Below, piece by piece: positions 18,530 through 27,744 of a stretch of DNA of 64,000 bases. The stretch comes from Bacteroidota bacterium. GTDB lineage: Bacteria; Bacteroidota; Bacteroidia; AKYH767-A; 2013-40CM-41-45. The notes beneath the pieces were generated by a model. That model saw only the letters and a list, made by a program, of their open reading frames with translations, searched no databases and was not told where the DNA came from. The position numbers and the translations under genes were made by a program. Within the stretch, counting starts at the first letter, position 1; every line of letters starts with the position of its first letter. Location: the NCBI GenBank assembly GCA_016721305.1, contig JADKIH010000011.1:1-64000 (forward strand), written 5' to 3'.

Positions 18530-19101
18530 CAGCTATACATTACGATTGAAATAATATGCAACAGAACAAGAATTGCTAAGACTGCCGTAATAGGCAAGTG
18601 TACGGCGCGCCATTTTTTCATCAGATCAACGGTGATAGAGTCGAAGAACAATTTTTTCTCGACATCAGATATATCCATCCCACTTTGTAATAAAGATTGA
18701 CGACGATCCTTCAAAGAATCGGACGACTTCTTCAGCAAAAACTTTCCGACAAGTCCACTGGCAACATTGATCAGAAGCATGAGTATCGCCAGCCATGGCA
18801 GTAATGCATTGAAATGAATTCCGGCATGAACTAAAATCATCACCGAGCCAATCCAGGCAAGGTATTCATGTAGATTCAACAACTTCTTTGGAGAACCCGC
18901 TTCAATTATTTTCCGCTTACGCAAAGAGTATATAAAAGAAATAAGAATTGTAAACGTCCCGATGTAACCCAAATATCTACCGATATACACCATCTGAAGA
19001 CGATGCAAAAAGTAATCGATGACGATTGCAAGCAAAATCATCAGCGCATACCACTGAATAAATGGAAGAACATATTTTGACAGCAGGGATCGATTCATCA
19101 T
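18529..19101 (-). CDS. Membrane cytochrome b-like electron transfer protein
   Basis: 190 residues, five likely TM helices (about 12-30, 41-59, 75-95, 97-117 and 165-189). Histidines lie in or near the helices (LHEYLAWIG, LVHAGIHFN, AVHLPITAV, LLHIISIV), in pairs suited to b-haem ligation, which resembles the ferric-reductase-like/cytochrome b561-type four-helix core. I infer it takes electrons from the quinol pool or another membrane donor and passes them to the decaheme cytochrome encoded immediately after it (1 bp overlap). Family placement is by topology and His spacing only. Confidence 0.75.
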   Translation of the reverse strand: MMNRSLLSKYVLPFIQWYALMILLAIVIDYFLHRLQMVYIGRYLGYIGTFTILISFIYSLRKRKIIEAGSPKKLLNLHEYLAWIGSVMILVHAGIHFNALLPWLAILMLLINVASGLVGKFLLKKSSDSLKDRRQSLLQSGMDISDVEKKLFFDSITVDLMKKWRAVHLPITAVLAILVLLHIISIVMYS

Positions 19102-19275
19102 CCGGAAAATCAGAGCTTGTTCCGGTCAAAAAAGGAGACACTCTAAGTTTCGTCACAAATTTGAGACGAATTTTCCCGAGACTCCATGATAGACGTCATT
19201 TATCTGTCATAGAAATCGCTAAATAACTGTTAATTCTAGTTAAACTTTTGAGTCAGGGGTAAAAAGGAAAAACCA

Positions 19276-20544
19276 TTAGCCCTGCAGCTCACCCGTTTTG
19301 TTTCCAGGCTTGCTAAGAGCTAAAGCAATGCCTACGATTAAATACCCGTAAGTGATGGTTTTGTAGTGTTGCGAAATTCGATTCAGATCTCGCCCGATAA
19401 TACCATCCGATGTCAGCGTAATCAGAGCGAATGACAATACAATTAAGAAGAGAACAATTTTCTTGTGAAATGTTTCTCCGGATTTTCCTTTTGAATACGC
19501 CTTTATCAAATAGGCAAACAAATACATTACAGCCGGCAAAATCAACAAGCCAGAATACTTAGGCTGATGAGGGAAAATCAACGGAATAATGAGAGCGATA
19601 TAACTAATTTCCCAAAGCTGATGCATCGACGACTTTGTTTTTCGAAAAGGCAAAGTCCGCAGAAAATAGATGGTAAATAAAATCAATGCAGCTCGAATAA
19701 TATTCAGCATCAACACTGCAGAATCGATATTCAAATTGACAACATTTCGTTTCAGTGGTAAGTCACCGGCACTCTCATGCAACAACGAAGGAATAAGTGC
19801 AGTAAGACTATGCATATTTAAATCTGTTTCCTGCAAATGCTCACTGTTTGACGGATTTATAACCGCCCACCAATCTCTGAGCAATTGAAGATTAAATTCC
19901 CATCCCAGATACAAAGCCGGCAGAAACAGAAATGCACCAATAAAGATTATCGAGCACAAAAACGCCTTCCATTTGCCACGGTAAATAAGATACGGCAAAA
20001 ACACGATTGGGAGTATTTTAATGTTTATCGCTAACCCTAAAATAAATCCTCCGGCGATATTCTTTTCCTTTTCAAACAAACGCAAGCTTTCTAAAATCGA
20101 CCAAAGCAAATAGATTGTCATTTGTGACATACCGATATTGTACTCAACAAAACGAATTGTCAGCAACAAAGAGAAGAAGAAAATCAAGTACTTCTCTTTG
20201 CTATTCGTGACTTCCAGGTATGAAATGACTAAAACAGAAATCCTGTACAGCAAGAATATATTTAACACCAGCCACAAAAAAACAGGTACGAAAAAAGGTA
20301 GATTGCTAAATGGCAGGAGTAAAAATGCAAACATCGGACTGTAGTAATACAAACATGCCCCGCCATCGCCTGCAGGCAACCATACATTGTAAAGCGCCTT
20401 CTTATCTCCAAAAAGCGCCGACGCTTCGAGGAACACACGAAAATCTCCTCCTCCAATTGCGCATTTGATGAGATATGCAACAATTGCGATCGAAAATAAT
20501 ACGATAAGAAAAATCTTGCCTGTCCGCGTCATTTTTTGAGCCAT
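19276..20544 (-). CDS. GT-C membrane glycosyltransferase, GT87/DUF2029 family
   Basis: About 422 residues from the ATG at 20544 (MAQKMTRTGKIFLIVLF); upstream in-frame codons reach 20670 but add a non-hydrophobic leader. It has 9-11 hydrophobic helices. The first loop has the GT87-type acidic motif GGGDFRVFLEASALFGDKKALY, and LYYYSPMFAFLLLPF plus GLAINIKILPIVFLPYLI are strongly family-like. GT87 enzymes use polyprenyl-phosphate sugars on the outer face of the membrane. Here the acceptor is unknown. The gene is single, downstream of the 200 bp repeat array in its own direction. Confidence 0.85.
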   Translation of the reverse strand: MAQKMTRTGKIFLIVLFSIAIVAYLIKCAIGGGDFRVFLEASALFGDKKALYNVWLPAGDGGACLYYYSPMFAFLLLPFSNLPFFVPVFLWLVLNIFLLYRISVLVISYLEVTNSKEKYLIFFFSLLLTIRFVEYNIGMSQMTIYLLWSILESLRLFEKEKNIAGGFILGLAINIKILPIVFLPYLIYRGKWKAFLCSIIFIGAFLFLPALYLGWEFNLQLLRDWWAVINPSNSEHLQETDLNMHSLTALIPSLLHESAGDLPLKRNVVNLNIDSAVLMLNIIRAALILFTIYFLRTLPFRKTKSSMHQLWEISYIALIIPLIFPHQPKYSGLLILPAVMYLFAYLIKAYSKGKSGETFHKKIVLFLIVLSFALITLTSDGIIGRDLNRISQHYKTITYGYLIVGIALALSKPGNKTGELQG

Positions 20545-20776
20545 CATGAGAAATAAAACATTCGGCGACATGAGCAAGATAAATATATTCCGTAGCGAGT
20601 ACAAACAATTTATTTGAGAGCTTGCTTGCTTGTCGCTTATGTTTAAAATTTCAAAGCAATAACACTGCACTTCCCTTGATGTTTGATTTTCACCACAAGA
20701 GTAGAATCATAGAAAGACCATGGAATTCCAAATAAAGTTTTGAGAGACTACTGAACGATTCGCAACTATGTAGGAT

Positions 20777-21352
20777 ATTTTTTGCAACACTTGAGGGAGC
20801 GCGCGCCCCGGGGGCGGAATAGAGAACTTCGCCTCCAAATTGTCTTCATAAACGTTGACAATTAAACCCGACATTTATATACCCCGCAAATCCCCCATGT
20901 CGGACTGCACTTAAAACGCAGTACACATAAATACACAAATGACTCCATTAAAATCCACGACTCCAACCGCATGAATGCTGGTTCTTTTATGCAACAACTC
21001 GGGAAGGCGCCCGGGGGCGGATTAAAACTTCGCCTCCTACTCGTCTGCATATAAGATGCTCTCAAACCCGACATTTATATACCCCGCAAATCCCCCATGT
21101 CGGACTGCCTTTAAAACGCAGTACTCATAAATACACAAATGACTCCATTAAAATCCACGACTTCAACCGCACGAATGCTGGTTCTTTTATGCAACAACTC
21201 TGGGAAGGGCCGCCCCGGGGGCGGAATGAAAAACTTCGCCTCCTACTCGTCTGCATATAAGATGCTCTCAAACCCGACATTTATATACCCCGCAAATCCC
21301 CCATGTCGGACTGCCTTTAAAACGCAGTACTTATAAATACACAAATGACGGG
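20777..21352. repeat. Tandem 200/206 bp non-coding repeat array (about three copies)
   Basis: The 950 bp between the GT87 gene and the next small membrane gene holds no credible gene. Full units are at 20867-21066 (200 bp) and 21067-21272 (206 bp); a third is cut short at about 21349, and the back half of a further unit precedes the first (about 20777-20866). Copies are nearly identical. Each unit contains three potential stems: CCGACAT/ATGTCGG, ACTGC/GCAGT, and a GC palindrome best seen in unit 2 (CCGCCCC-G-GGGGCGG). Neither 200 nor 206 is a multiple of three, so no reading frame is kept across copies. Confidence 0.92.
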
Positions 21353-21495
21353 ACTTCAAACCATGATCGTAACCGCAGAAATGATGGATATTTTTTTTAC
21401 ACCTCAGAGTAATGAACATTACAAGGTAGACGAATCCCGGGCAGGTCTCAAAAACCTGTTTCGTTCCTTAAGTAACTTACAAATTACAAACGGAC

Positions 21496-21843
21496 CTAAG
21501 CGCCATTGTCGGGTCTGCCTCTCCAATAGCTGTACAAAAACATAAAACCAAACGCAGGCAACAAAACCATTCCCGACATAATCATCCCGGGATGCATCGC
21601 TAAAAGAACAAGTGCAGGAATTAATATTAACAACCCTCCGACAAACTCATTTATCCATGAAATAAAAATGCCGATCATCGAAATCCAAATCAATGTGAGA
21701 CGGAATTTGTCATAACCCATGTATTTACCTTCATGAGAAACGGATGACGAAGCAATACAATTTGTGAAGAACATTACGATCCATAGAATCGCAAATGCAC
21801 TCCCGGCCAGGCGGGCAGACCACCTGATTAACTTAGAAAACAT
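21496..21843 (-). CDS. Small membrane protein, unknown function
   Basis: 115 residues with four hydrophobic segments (about 10-30, 46-63, 67-86 and 89-106). The first loop holds the only distinctive polar sequence (HEGKYMGYDKFR). I do not recognise the family; similar short proteins annotated only as hypothetical membrane proteins are common in Bacteroidota. The repeat array begins just past its stop, and the next gene upstream is a secreted T9SS protein with an unrelated start region. Confidence 0.6.
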   Translation of the reverse strand: MFSKLIRWSARLAGSAFAILWIVMFFTNCIASSSVSHEGKYMGYDKFRLTLIWISMIGIFISWINEFVGGLLILIPALVLLAMHPGMIMSGMVLLPAFGFMFLYSYWRGRPDNGA

Positions 21844-21965
21844 AGCGGATTTATTGTGTGGGCTTCAATTATATTACGCAATCCTGTAGATATTGTTAAG
21901 TTTCGGGCATTTTTGAAATTCGGTTGAAACACTCCAATCGATTAACCCAAGAATACAAGATCATA

Positions 21966-23087
21966 CTACATCTTTACGAAGGAAATGTTAAAATCCCCGC
22001 TTGGACATTTTACCGTAATAAAATAAACACCACCTCTCAAATTACTAATGTCGACAGATGTTGTGTTACGATCCACTTTGCCTGTCTGCTTCAATCTTCC
22101 CAGATCGTCGTAAATGAAATACAAGCCTCTGTCCTCCGGAAACTCTGAACCTGTGAGATAAATTACATCGCCTGCAGGATTCGGGTAAATACTAAACGAC
22201 AAACCTTTCAAATCGGTAACAGCCGTTGAATTCTGACCTCCCGTATAGATCATAATATATGAGCCTGTAGGAGTTTTAATCACCGAAGGATCGCCACCAT
22301 GAACGTTCGTATTCACATACCCGTTCCACATTCCTCCGTTCGGTGTTGAATTATACCATAATGTCGGGCCGGAACCATAAAAACGTAATTCATTGCTGCT
22401 TTCTATCATATAGTTCCCTGTCCAGTTATGACTACTATCGGAGGGAATTACCGGAACAGCAATAAAATTTACTCCATCCGGCGAGACGTAATGGTAAGCT
22501 CCCTGCGACGGACTACCGACCGGAGCAAGGTAATGGTAGCTGTTGTTAAAATAAATAACGCTTGGATCAATTACTCTGGCAGTAGAAACATTGACTCTTG
22601 GATTCAACTCAAAATCATAATGAATACCATCTATGCTGACTGCCGAATAAGTATCGATGATGGAATCCTGCCCCGCAACCGGCATCGTTGCACTCGATGA
22701 AAAATAAATCCGAATACTGTCACCGTTAAAAACATTCAACGCCGGATCAAAAGGTCGCTGAAAACTCGAAGGCATGCCGTTTAAAACAATCGGCTCGGGA
22801 TCAGTCCATGTAACTCCGGCATCGTAAGAAAATTTAACGGCCACTCTATCCCAACTAGGCGATCCTATCGGTTGACGAAACCATTGAAATGCACAAATAA
22901 GTGTGTCGCCTTTCCATTGTACAAGCGATGGTACTCCTGAAGAATCCTGAAAAACAGACGAAGGGCTAAATGTAATACCGTCAAAAGACCATGCAATATT
23001 CAGTGGATGCTCCCATGGATAGCTTTGAGCCCTACACATGATATGAAAACCCATAACAAAAAGCAAAATCAGAATTCGGGATTTCAT
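21966..23087 (-). CDS. Secreted beta-propeller protein (five-blade GH43/sialidase-like) with T9SS sorting domain
   Basis: 373 residues. Signal peptide about 1-20 (MKSRILILLFVMGFHIMCRA). Residues about 25-285 look like blades of a five-bladed arabinanase-type or sialidase-type propeller: AWSFDGITFSPS, VAVKFSYDAGVTWTDPEP (an Asp-box-like S-x-D-x-G-x-T-W), YHYVSPDGVNF and GGDPSVIKTPTGSYIMIY. The C-terminal 75 residues are a type A T9SS domain (SIYPNPAGD, then GRLKQTGKV, and LRGGVYFITV). It would be secreted across the outer membrane and attached or released. Hydrolysis is possible but catalytic residues cannot be assigned. Confidence 0.82.
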   Translation of the reverse strand: MKSRILILLFVMGFHIMCRAQSYPWEHPLNIAWSFDGITFSPSSVFQDSSGVPSLVQWKGDTLICAFQWFRQPIGSPSWDRVAVKFSYDAGVTWTDPEPIVLNGMPSSFQRPFDPALNVFNGDSIRIYFSSSATMPVAGQDSIIDTYSAVSIDGIHYDFELNPRVNVSTARVIDPSVIYFNNSYHYLAPVGSPSQGAYHYVSPDGVNFIAVPVIPSDSSHNWTGNYMIESSNELRFYGSGPTLWYNSTPNGGMWNGYVNTNVHGGDPSVIKTPTGSYIMIYTGGQNSTAVTDLKGLSFSIYPNPAGDVIYLTGSEFPEDRGLYFIYDDLGRLKQTGKVDRNTTSVDISNLRGGVYFITVKCPSGDFNISFVKM

Positions 23088-23104
23088 TTCTAGGAATTTA
23101 ATTT

Positions 23105-23296
23105 TTACAACCTACCCCTAAATAATAAAATGACATTTCGCAATAGAACGCCAATTGCCATTCCAATAGCCATCAACGATACCATGTGAATCGGACGTAT
23201 ATTCTCCGTCCCGTCAAGACGCGAATATGCTCCCAATGCGAAGACTATTGCCAAAGCCGGCAGAACGATAGCGCGGAATTTCTGTTTGTTATCCAT
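23105..23296 (-). CDS. Small two-helix membrane protein, unknown
   Basis: 63 residues with two hydrophobic helices (about 9-24 and 38-58) separated by a polar loop (RLDGTENIRPIH). No family recognised. It lies 17 bp downstream, in transcription order upstream, of the propeller gene on the same strand, so they may share a message. Its promoter region is occupied by the TTTGAACT microsatellite. Confidence 0.5.
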   Translation of the reverse strand: MDNKQKFRAIVLPALAIVFALGAYSRLDGTENIRPIHMVSLMAIGMAIGVLLRNVILLFRGRL

Positions 23297-23310
23297 ATGT
23301 TTGAGATGAT

Positions 23311-23431
23311 TGAACTTTGAACCTTAAACTTTGAACCTTGAACTTTAAACCTTGAACTTTGAACCTTGAACTTTGAACTTTGAACTTTGAACTTTGAACT
23401 TTGAACTTTGAACTTTGAACTTTGAACTTTG
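23311..23431. repeat. TTTGAACT octamer microsatellite, about 15 copies
   Basis: An almost perfect tandem of the 8-mer TTTGAACT (with some TTTGAACC and TTTAAACC variants), about 120 bp. It lies 15 bp upstream of the small membrane gene on the minus strand, where promoter elements would be expected. Translated, the minus strand gives a KVQSSKF peptide repeat that I do not consider real. Confidence 0.92.
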
Positions 23432-23533
23432 AGAGCGTAGAATAAATTTAAAACAATAAAAAACACATTCCAACAAAGAAAACAAATCTCAACACCCCAA
23501 TATTCAATTTTCAATCTTCAATCTTCAATAACC

Positions 23534-24097
23534 CTAAGCCACATTCATCGCCATATGCAACGCCCCCGGTGGTACCGATGGCACACGAATCTCGTGAATA
23601 ATCTCCTTTTGAAGTGCAAAGTTCACGTCTTTGCCTTCTCCTTGCATAAATAACGCTCCTAACTCGGCTTCTGTGAGCTTCGAATGCTGACTGACTGTTC
23701 TGGCAATACGATTTTCCATTCCTTCCAAGCGACTTAACGACTCCTTCAACATAGTCCGACTTACCCCGCCATTCATATTCATCATGACACCATGAAACAA
23801 AAACGACGCATTAGGTGCTGCGTAACGCTTTTGCCCTCCCATGAATATCACATTTGCGATCGAATCGACCGTGCCGGTATTGTGCATCGTAATCGTCATT
23901 TTGCTCTGCAGAGAAACCAAAAAATTATACAATACAAATCCGGAATCAACATCGCCTCCGCTTGAACTGATAAAAAAATACAATTCAGTCGGATTCTGTT
24001 GACGAATAACATCAGTCGTAAATTGCATGAAGCGATTTACTTTATGCGGATCAATTCCGTCGAAGAAGGAAAGATAAACTGTCTTTTGTGCGTCCAT
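23534..24097 (-). CDS. ClpP-family serine protease (divergent)
   Basis: 187 residues. The ClpP fold is recognisable: ISSSGGDVDSG (substrate-strand loop, about 43-53), nucleophile Ser79 in GTVDSIANVIFMGG, His102 in ASFLFHGV, and Asp157 in GEGKDVNFAL at the position of the catalytic Asp. The triad spacing is Ser-23-His-55-Asp, against 25 and 49 in E. coli ClpP, and the tail ending differs, so this is not the housekeeping clpP. It has no signal peptide. No Clp ATPase gene is nearby. It may be one of the ATPase-independent ClpP-like proteases; substrate unknown. Confidence 0.8.
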   Translation of the reverse strand: MDAQKTVYLSFFDGIDPHKVNRFMQFTTDVIRQQNPTELYFFISSSGGDVDSGFVLYNFLVSLQSKMTITMHNTGTVDSIANVIFMGGQKRYAAPNASFLFHGVMMNMNGGVSRTMLKESLSRLEGMENRIARTVSQHSKLTEAELGALFMQGEGKDVNFALQKEIIHEIRVPSVPPGALHMAMNVA

Positions 24098-24180
24098 ATG
24101 ATAGAATCAAATTCGTCATTTATTGGCGAAGAATGTTTCTACTCAAAAATAGAAAAATAGTTATAGAATCCGTTCAAAAA

Positions 24181-25833
24181 CTAAAAGGAAATCATCTTCC
24201 GGCATTTAGAATAACTTCCTACGGTCAATTTATAATAATACATGCCGGATGCCATGGCATACTGATTCATCGATAAGTTAACGGTGTACAAACCTGCCGA
24301 CTGAAACTTATCGACTAATGTTATCACTTCCTTTCCATAAATATCATACACCTTCAATTCAACATGAGCGGATTGACCAACCTTATAATCAATCACGGTT
24401 TCGCCTGAAAAAGGATTCGGATAATTTTGAGCTAATTGACTTCCGCTTAATGAAGCTTCGTTCTCGTCTATTCCGGTCGATGGTGCGGATAAGGTGTATG
24501 AGTACGAAATATCTCCGTTGTGATGGGTCGCATCCTCTTCATTCGGCAGATATGTCTTCACATAATCTATCTTCGCCGTTGTATCTGTCATCGACACTAA
24601 TATGTAACCACGATTCGGAAGCAATACGCCATTCACATAACCATACTGTAAACCTGAAACGTTCGTGATATTTTTTGCCGAAGGTTGCGGCACTTCCTGA
24701 TATACAATTCCGTCTTTATCTTGCTTGCCGTAAAAATGGTCGTGACCATGAAAATAAATACTGGCCTGATTGTTCACCATGATACTGTGAATCGGATCTG
24801 CCCAGCCCGGACGATTCGTCGTAAAGCCCCAGGTTGAATCGGAATTCTCTCCTCCCATTTCAAAGAAATCGACAAACTCTGTTCCGCCGCGACCATCGTT
24901 GCCATTTCCTCCTACTAACTGATGTGCAAATACAAATTTGAATTTCGCTGTACTTGTCGACATCACATTCCTAAACCAATTGTACTGCTCTTGCCCCAAG
25001 GTCCAACCCCAATCCGGCTTATGCTGAGTGTACCAATAAGGATCAATCACTACAAAAAGTGCATTTCCCCATTGCCAGGCATAATAATCTTCCCGTAAGC
25101 CAACAAAATTCTGCGGAATGGTGTCACCGGTATAGAAACCATCTGGCGTCGGATTCGGGTAATACATCTTTCTGGTGTTTGTAGTTAACACCGGCATACA
25201 TGTATCTGTTCCGTCGTTTCTCCAACCTAATTCTCCTTCGTGATTTCCTAATGCTAAATAAAGAGGAACGGAATGACACGCAGTGCCGTAATACGGTCTA
25301 AACAACTGGTGACGGGCTGTAATAGATGCCTGATCTACGACGGGCTGTTTCTCCGACATAAAATTATCACCGAGATCAACCATAAAATCAGAGCCGGAAG
25401 CTAAAATATTTTGCAATGTCAGTGTGTAAGCTGCCGGTGTAGTATTGGTATCTAAATGTGGGTCTGCTTCGACGGCAAAACTAAAATTGCTTCCTAATGG
25501 GCGATAAGTATGAAATGAATGCTCTGCTCCTGCCTGGTAACTGCTTCCTGAACCGGCTAAACGATAACGTGTACGATAAAAGTAACGAGTATCTACATTC
25601 AGGCCGGTGAAATCTGCCTCCAACGGAGTGTCGATTGCGGTTGTATATGTTGATGTAGTTTGCGAATAAACACCGCTACTAGTTCCATATTCCCAATAAA
25701 CATCGGCAGGTTGATCGAAAAAAATACTCATCGTAACTTTTGAATCTGTCGGACGACCGAGTATTTCAGAAAAATTCTGCGCAGATGCAATTTTACAGAT
25801 TAAGAATACGAGAACGAGTAATAATTTTTTCAT
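24181..25833 (-). CDS. Secreted metallophosphoesterase with Fn3-like N-domain and T9SS sorting domain
   Basis: 550 residues. Signal peptide about 1-18. Residues about 20-105 form a purple acid phosphatase-like N-terminal beta domain (ILGRPTDSKVTMSIFFDQPA). The calcineurin-type catalytic domain follows with metal motifs EADPHLD, DLGDNFM, LGNHEGE, FVFAHQLVGG and FHGHDHFYG (the GHDH signature, near 355). The last 85 residues are a T9SS type A domain (NYPNPFSGETVIDYKV, IYGKEV, ASGMYYYKLTV). Expected: two-metal hydrolysis of phosphomonoesters or diesters outside the cell. The gene is a tandem paralogue of the one immediately upstream (33 bp gap), same domain order and similar length. Confidence 0.92.
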   Translation of the reverse strand: MKKLLLVLVFLICKIASAQNFSEILGRPTDSKVTMSIFFDQPADVYWEYGTSSGVYSQTTSTYTTAIDTPLEADFTGLNVDTRYFYRTRYRLAGSGSSYQAGAEHSFHTYRPLGSNFSFAVEADPHLDTNTTPAAYTLTLQNILASGSDFMVDLGDNFMSEKQPVVDQASITARHQLFRPYYGTACHSVPLYLALGNHEGELGWRNDGTDTCMPVLTTNTRKMYYPNPTPDGFYTGDTIPQNFVGLREDYYAWQWGNALFVVIDPYWYTQHKPDWGWTLGQEQYNWFRNVMSTSTAKFKFVFAHQLVGGNGNDGRGGTEFVDFFEMGGENSDSTWGFTTNRPGWADPIHSIMVNNQASIYFHGHDHFYGKQDKDGIVYQEVPQPSAKNITNVSGLQYGYVNGVLLPNRGYILVSMTDTTAKIDYVKTYLPNEEDATHHNGDISYSYTLSAPSTGIDENEASLSGSQLAQNYPNPFSGETVIDYKVGQSAHVELKVYDIYGKEVITLVDKFQSAGLYTVNLSMNQYAMASGMYYYKLTVGSYSKCRKMISF

Positions 25834-25865
25834 TGATTCTGATTACTATTATTCACAATTAATTT

Positions 25866-27548
25866 TTATCGCCTGACGAGAATTTTACGATTTGCAACAA
25901 TATTCCCGGAATGAATTGTAACGACATAAAAACCTTCCGGCAGTTTACTTACGTCGACATAATTTAATGATGACTGAAGGATAACTCTTCCTAATGCATC
26001 AACGATTTCTAACCGACAATCAGTAAACTGAGAAGGAAGCGAGACTTCCAGCTGATTTGAAACAGGATTCGGGAAGACGTTTACCTGACTTGAAAAATCA
26101 AGCTCATTTACGACGACAGGGCAAGTTCCAAATGAATACGAAAACGCTACCTCACCATTGTGATGTACACCACTGAGTGTATCCGCCGGCAACCATGCGC
26201 GAACACAATCTACGTTTAAACAATTTGGAGAAACGTTTACGCGAATATGTCCGGTACCACCAATTGTATCTGCGGTATAAGCATCGGCATTGGCAAGCAT
26301 TCCGATTTCATAGGTAGAATCAGAAGGCATCGGCACTTCCTGATAGGTCACTCCATCCATCACTTCATGTGCGAAGAGATGATCATGTCCCTGAAAAAAG
26401 ATATTGACGCCATTGTCGACAAAAAGCTGATGGATCGGCTTTGTCATCGTAGGGCGATTTGTTGGGAAAGTATATGTAACACCATCTTGCTCGTATCCGC
26501 CCCATTCAAATAATTTTGCCTCTAAAATTCCTCCGCGACCTTGCCCTCTTACGTGATGCGCAAAAACAAATTTGTACTGAGCGGTGCTCGTTTGCAAAGT
26601 ATTCTCAAGCCAGTTATACTGCGGCTGGCCAAGCGACCAATTCCAGTTCTTCGGCTTTGGTGAAGTATCACACTCATCGCGATATACATCTAACACAACA
26701 AAGAGTGCATCACCCCATGTCCAAGAAAAATAATTCTCCGGATTATCCATTCCAAATGGTTCCATGTCGGTGTTCCCTGTATAGAAAGTATTTGGAAAAG
26801 GATTCGGGAAAAAATATTTGCGGGCAAGAGTGCTATAAACAGCAATGTTATTCGGAGGAGTTTGAGCGAGGTAATAATCATTTTCGCCTTCGTGATTTCC
26901 AAGACAAATATAAAAAGGAATCGAATGACAAACACTTCCTAGAAATGGACGATAGGCCTTGTGAAGAGAGTCGGCTTGAAATTGTGAAATCGTTGAAGCG
27001 ATGTGATCGTCGCCAAAAATATCGCCAAGTGACAACATGAAATCCGGACGATCCTGCGCCTCATTATTCAGACAAATCTGATAAATGCTTTGGACGCCTT
27101 TTTTATCGTACAAATGTTCATCGGCTTCGATCGTAAACGAGAAAGGACTTCCCTGTGCTCTTTGCGTATGAAAATTATATTCGGGCGTTGGAGAAAAACT
27201 TCCTGAACCGGCAGGCCTCGATTGAACACGATAAAAATATCTGGTGTTCGGAGCAAGTGTATTAATTTCAACTTCATCCGGAGTACCGGCAATATTCGAC
27301 ATCGTCGGTGTTGTGTTTGTATACGTTCCCGGCTGTGTTCCGTATTCTATGTAAAAGTCGACTGGTGTTTCGAATAAAATGCTGGCGGTTACGGAGACAT
27401 CGGTTGGACGACCTAAAATGATGGTTCCGGCTTGAGCAAATGAGTTTGAAACATGACCAATTACCACAGCAAGAAACAATAAGACGAAGCGTAGCTTAAG
27501 TATCGGGGTTTTACCCGATAAGATCGGAAAAGTATTGGCTGGAATCAT
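25866..27548 (-). CDS. Secreted metallophosphoesterase, tandem paralogue, with T9SS sorting domain
   Basis: 560 residues from the ATG at 27548; a GTG 9 bp upstream is also possible. It has a long signal region (hydrophobic core near LRFVLLFLAVVIG, cleavage near SFAQ), then the same plan as its neighbour: N-terminal domain starting IILGRPTDVSVTASILFETP, phosphoesterase motifs EADEHL, LGDIFGDDH, LGNHEGENDY, FVFAHHVRGQG and FQGHDHLFAHE, and T9SS end VFPNPVSN, LGRVI, LPEGFYVVTI. The first aspartate motif is DEH where its neighbour has DPH, so a metal ligand is kept. The two likely arose by tandem duplication and then diverged. Confidence 0.92.
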   Translation of the reverse strand: MIPANTFPILSGKTPILKLRFVLLFLAVVIGHVSNSFAQAGTIILGRPTDVSVTASILFETPVDFYIEYGTQPGTYTNTTPTMSNIAGTPDEVEINTLAPNTRYFYRVQSRPAGSGSFSPTPEYNFHTQRAQGSPFSFTIEADEHLYDKKGVQSIYQICLNNEAQDRPDFMLSLGDIFGDDHIASTISQFQADSLHKAYRPFLGSVCHSIPFYICLGNHEGENDYYLAQTPPNNIAVYSTLARKYFFPNPFPNTFYTGNTDMEPFGMDNPENYFSWTWGDALFVVLDVYRDECDTSPKPKNWNWSLGQPQYNWLENTLQTSTAQYKFVFAHHVRGQGRGGILEAKLFEWGGYEQDGVTYTFPTNRPTMTKPIHQLFVDNGVNIFFQGHDHLFAHEVMDGVTYQEVPMPSDSTYEIGMLANADAYTADTIGGTGHIRVNVSPNCLNVDCVRAWLPADTLSGVHHNGEVAFSYSFGTCPVVVNELDFSSQVNVFPNPVSNQLEVSLPSQFTDCRLEIVDALGRVILQSSLNYVDVSKLPEGFYVVTIHSGNIVANRKILVRR

Positions 27549-27744
27549 AGATGGCACGGGGAAGAGCAGTATTGGATATTGAATATCACCAATGGTTTAA
27601 ACAAGATTGAAAGATTGGTAAATGTGTGAAAGAAATAGACAGAATCCTAATCCAATCACAATGACCATCAAGCTATTAACCTTGCAAATCACTGATTCAA
27701 AAAGGATTTTAAAATTCGTTTTGGAAGACCCAATCAAATGAAGC

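Noticed and set aside
20862..21336. Open frames on both strands inside the 200 bp repeat array
   Set aside because: Unit lengths of 200 and 206 bp shift the frame between copies, so no peptide repeats; the sequence looks non-coding.
20777..21352. Repeat array as a CRISPR locus
   Set aside because: The units abut directly, are about 200 bp and contain no variable spacers; no cas gene is nearby.
23245..23514. 89-residue minus-strand frame with KVQSSKF repeats
   Set aside because: It is a direct translation of the TTTGAACT microsatellite.
26516..27040. 174-residue + strand frame under the second phosphoesterase gene
   Set aside because: Antisense shadow without motif.
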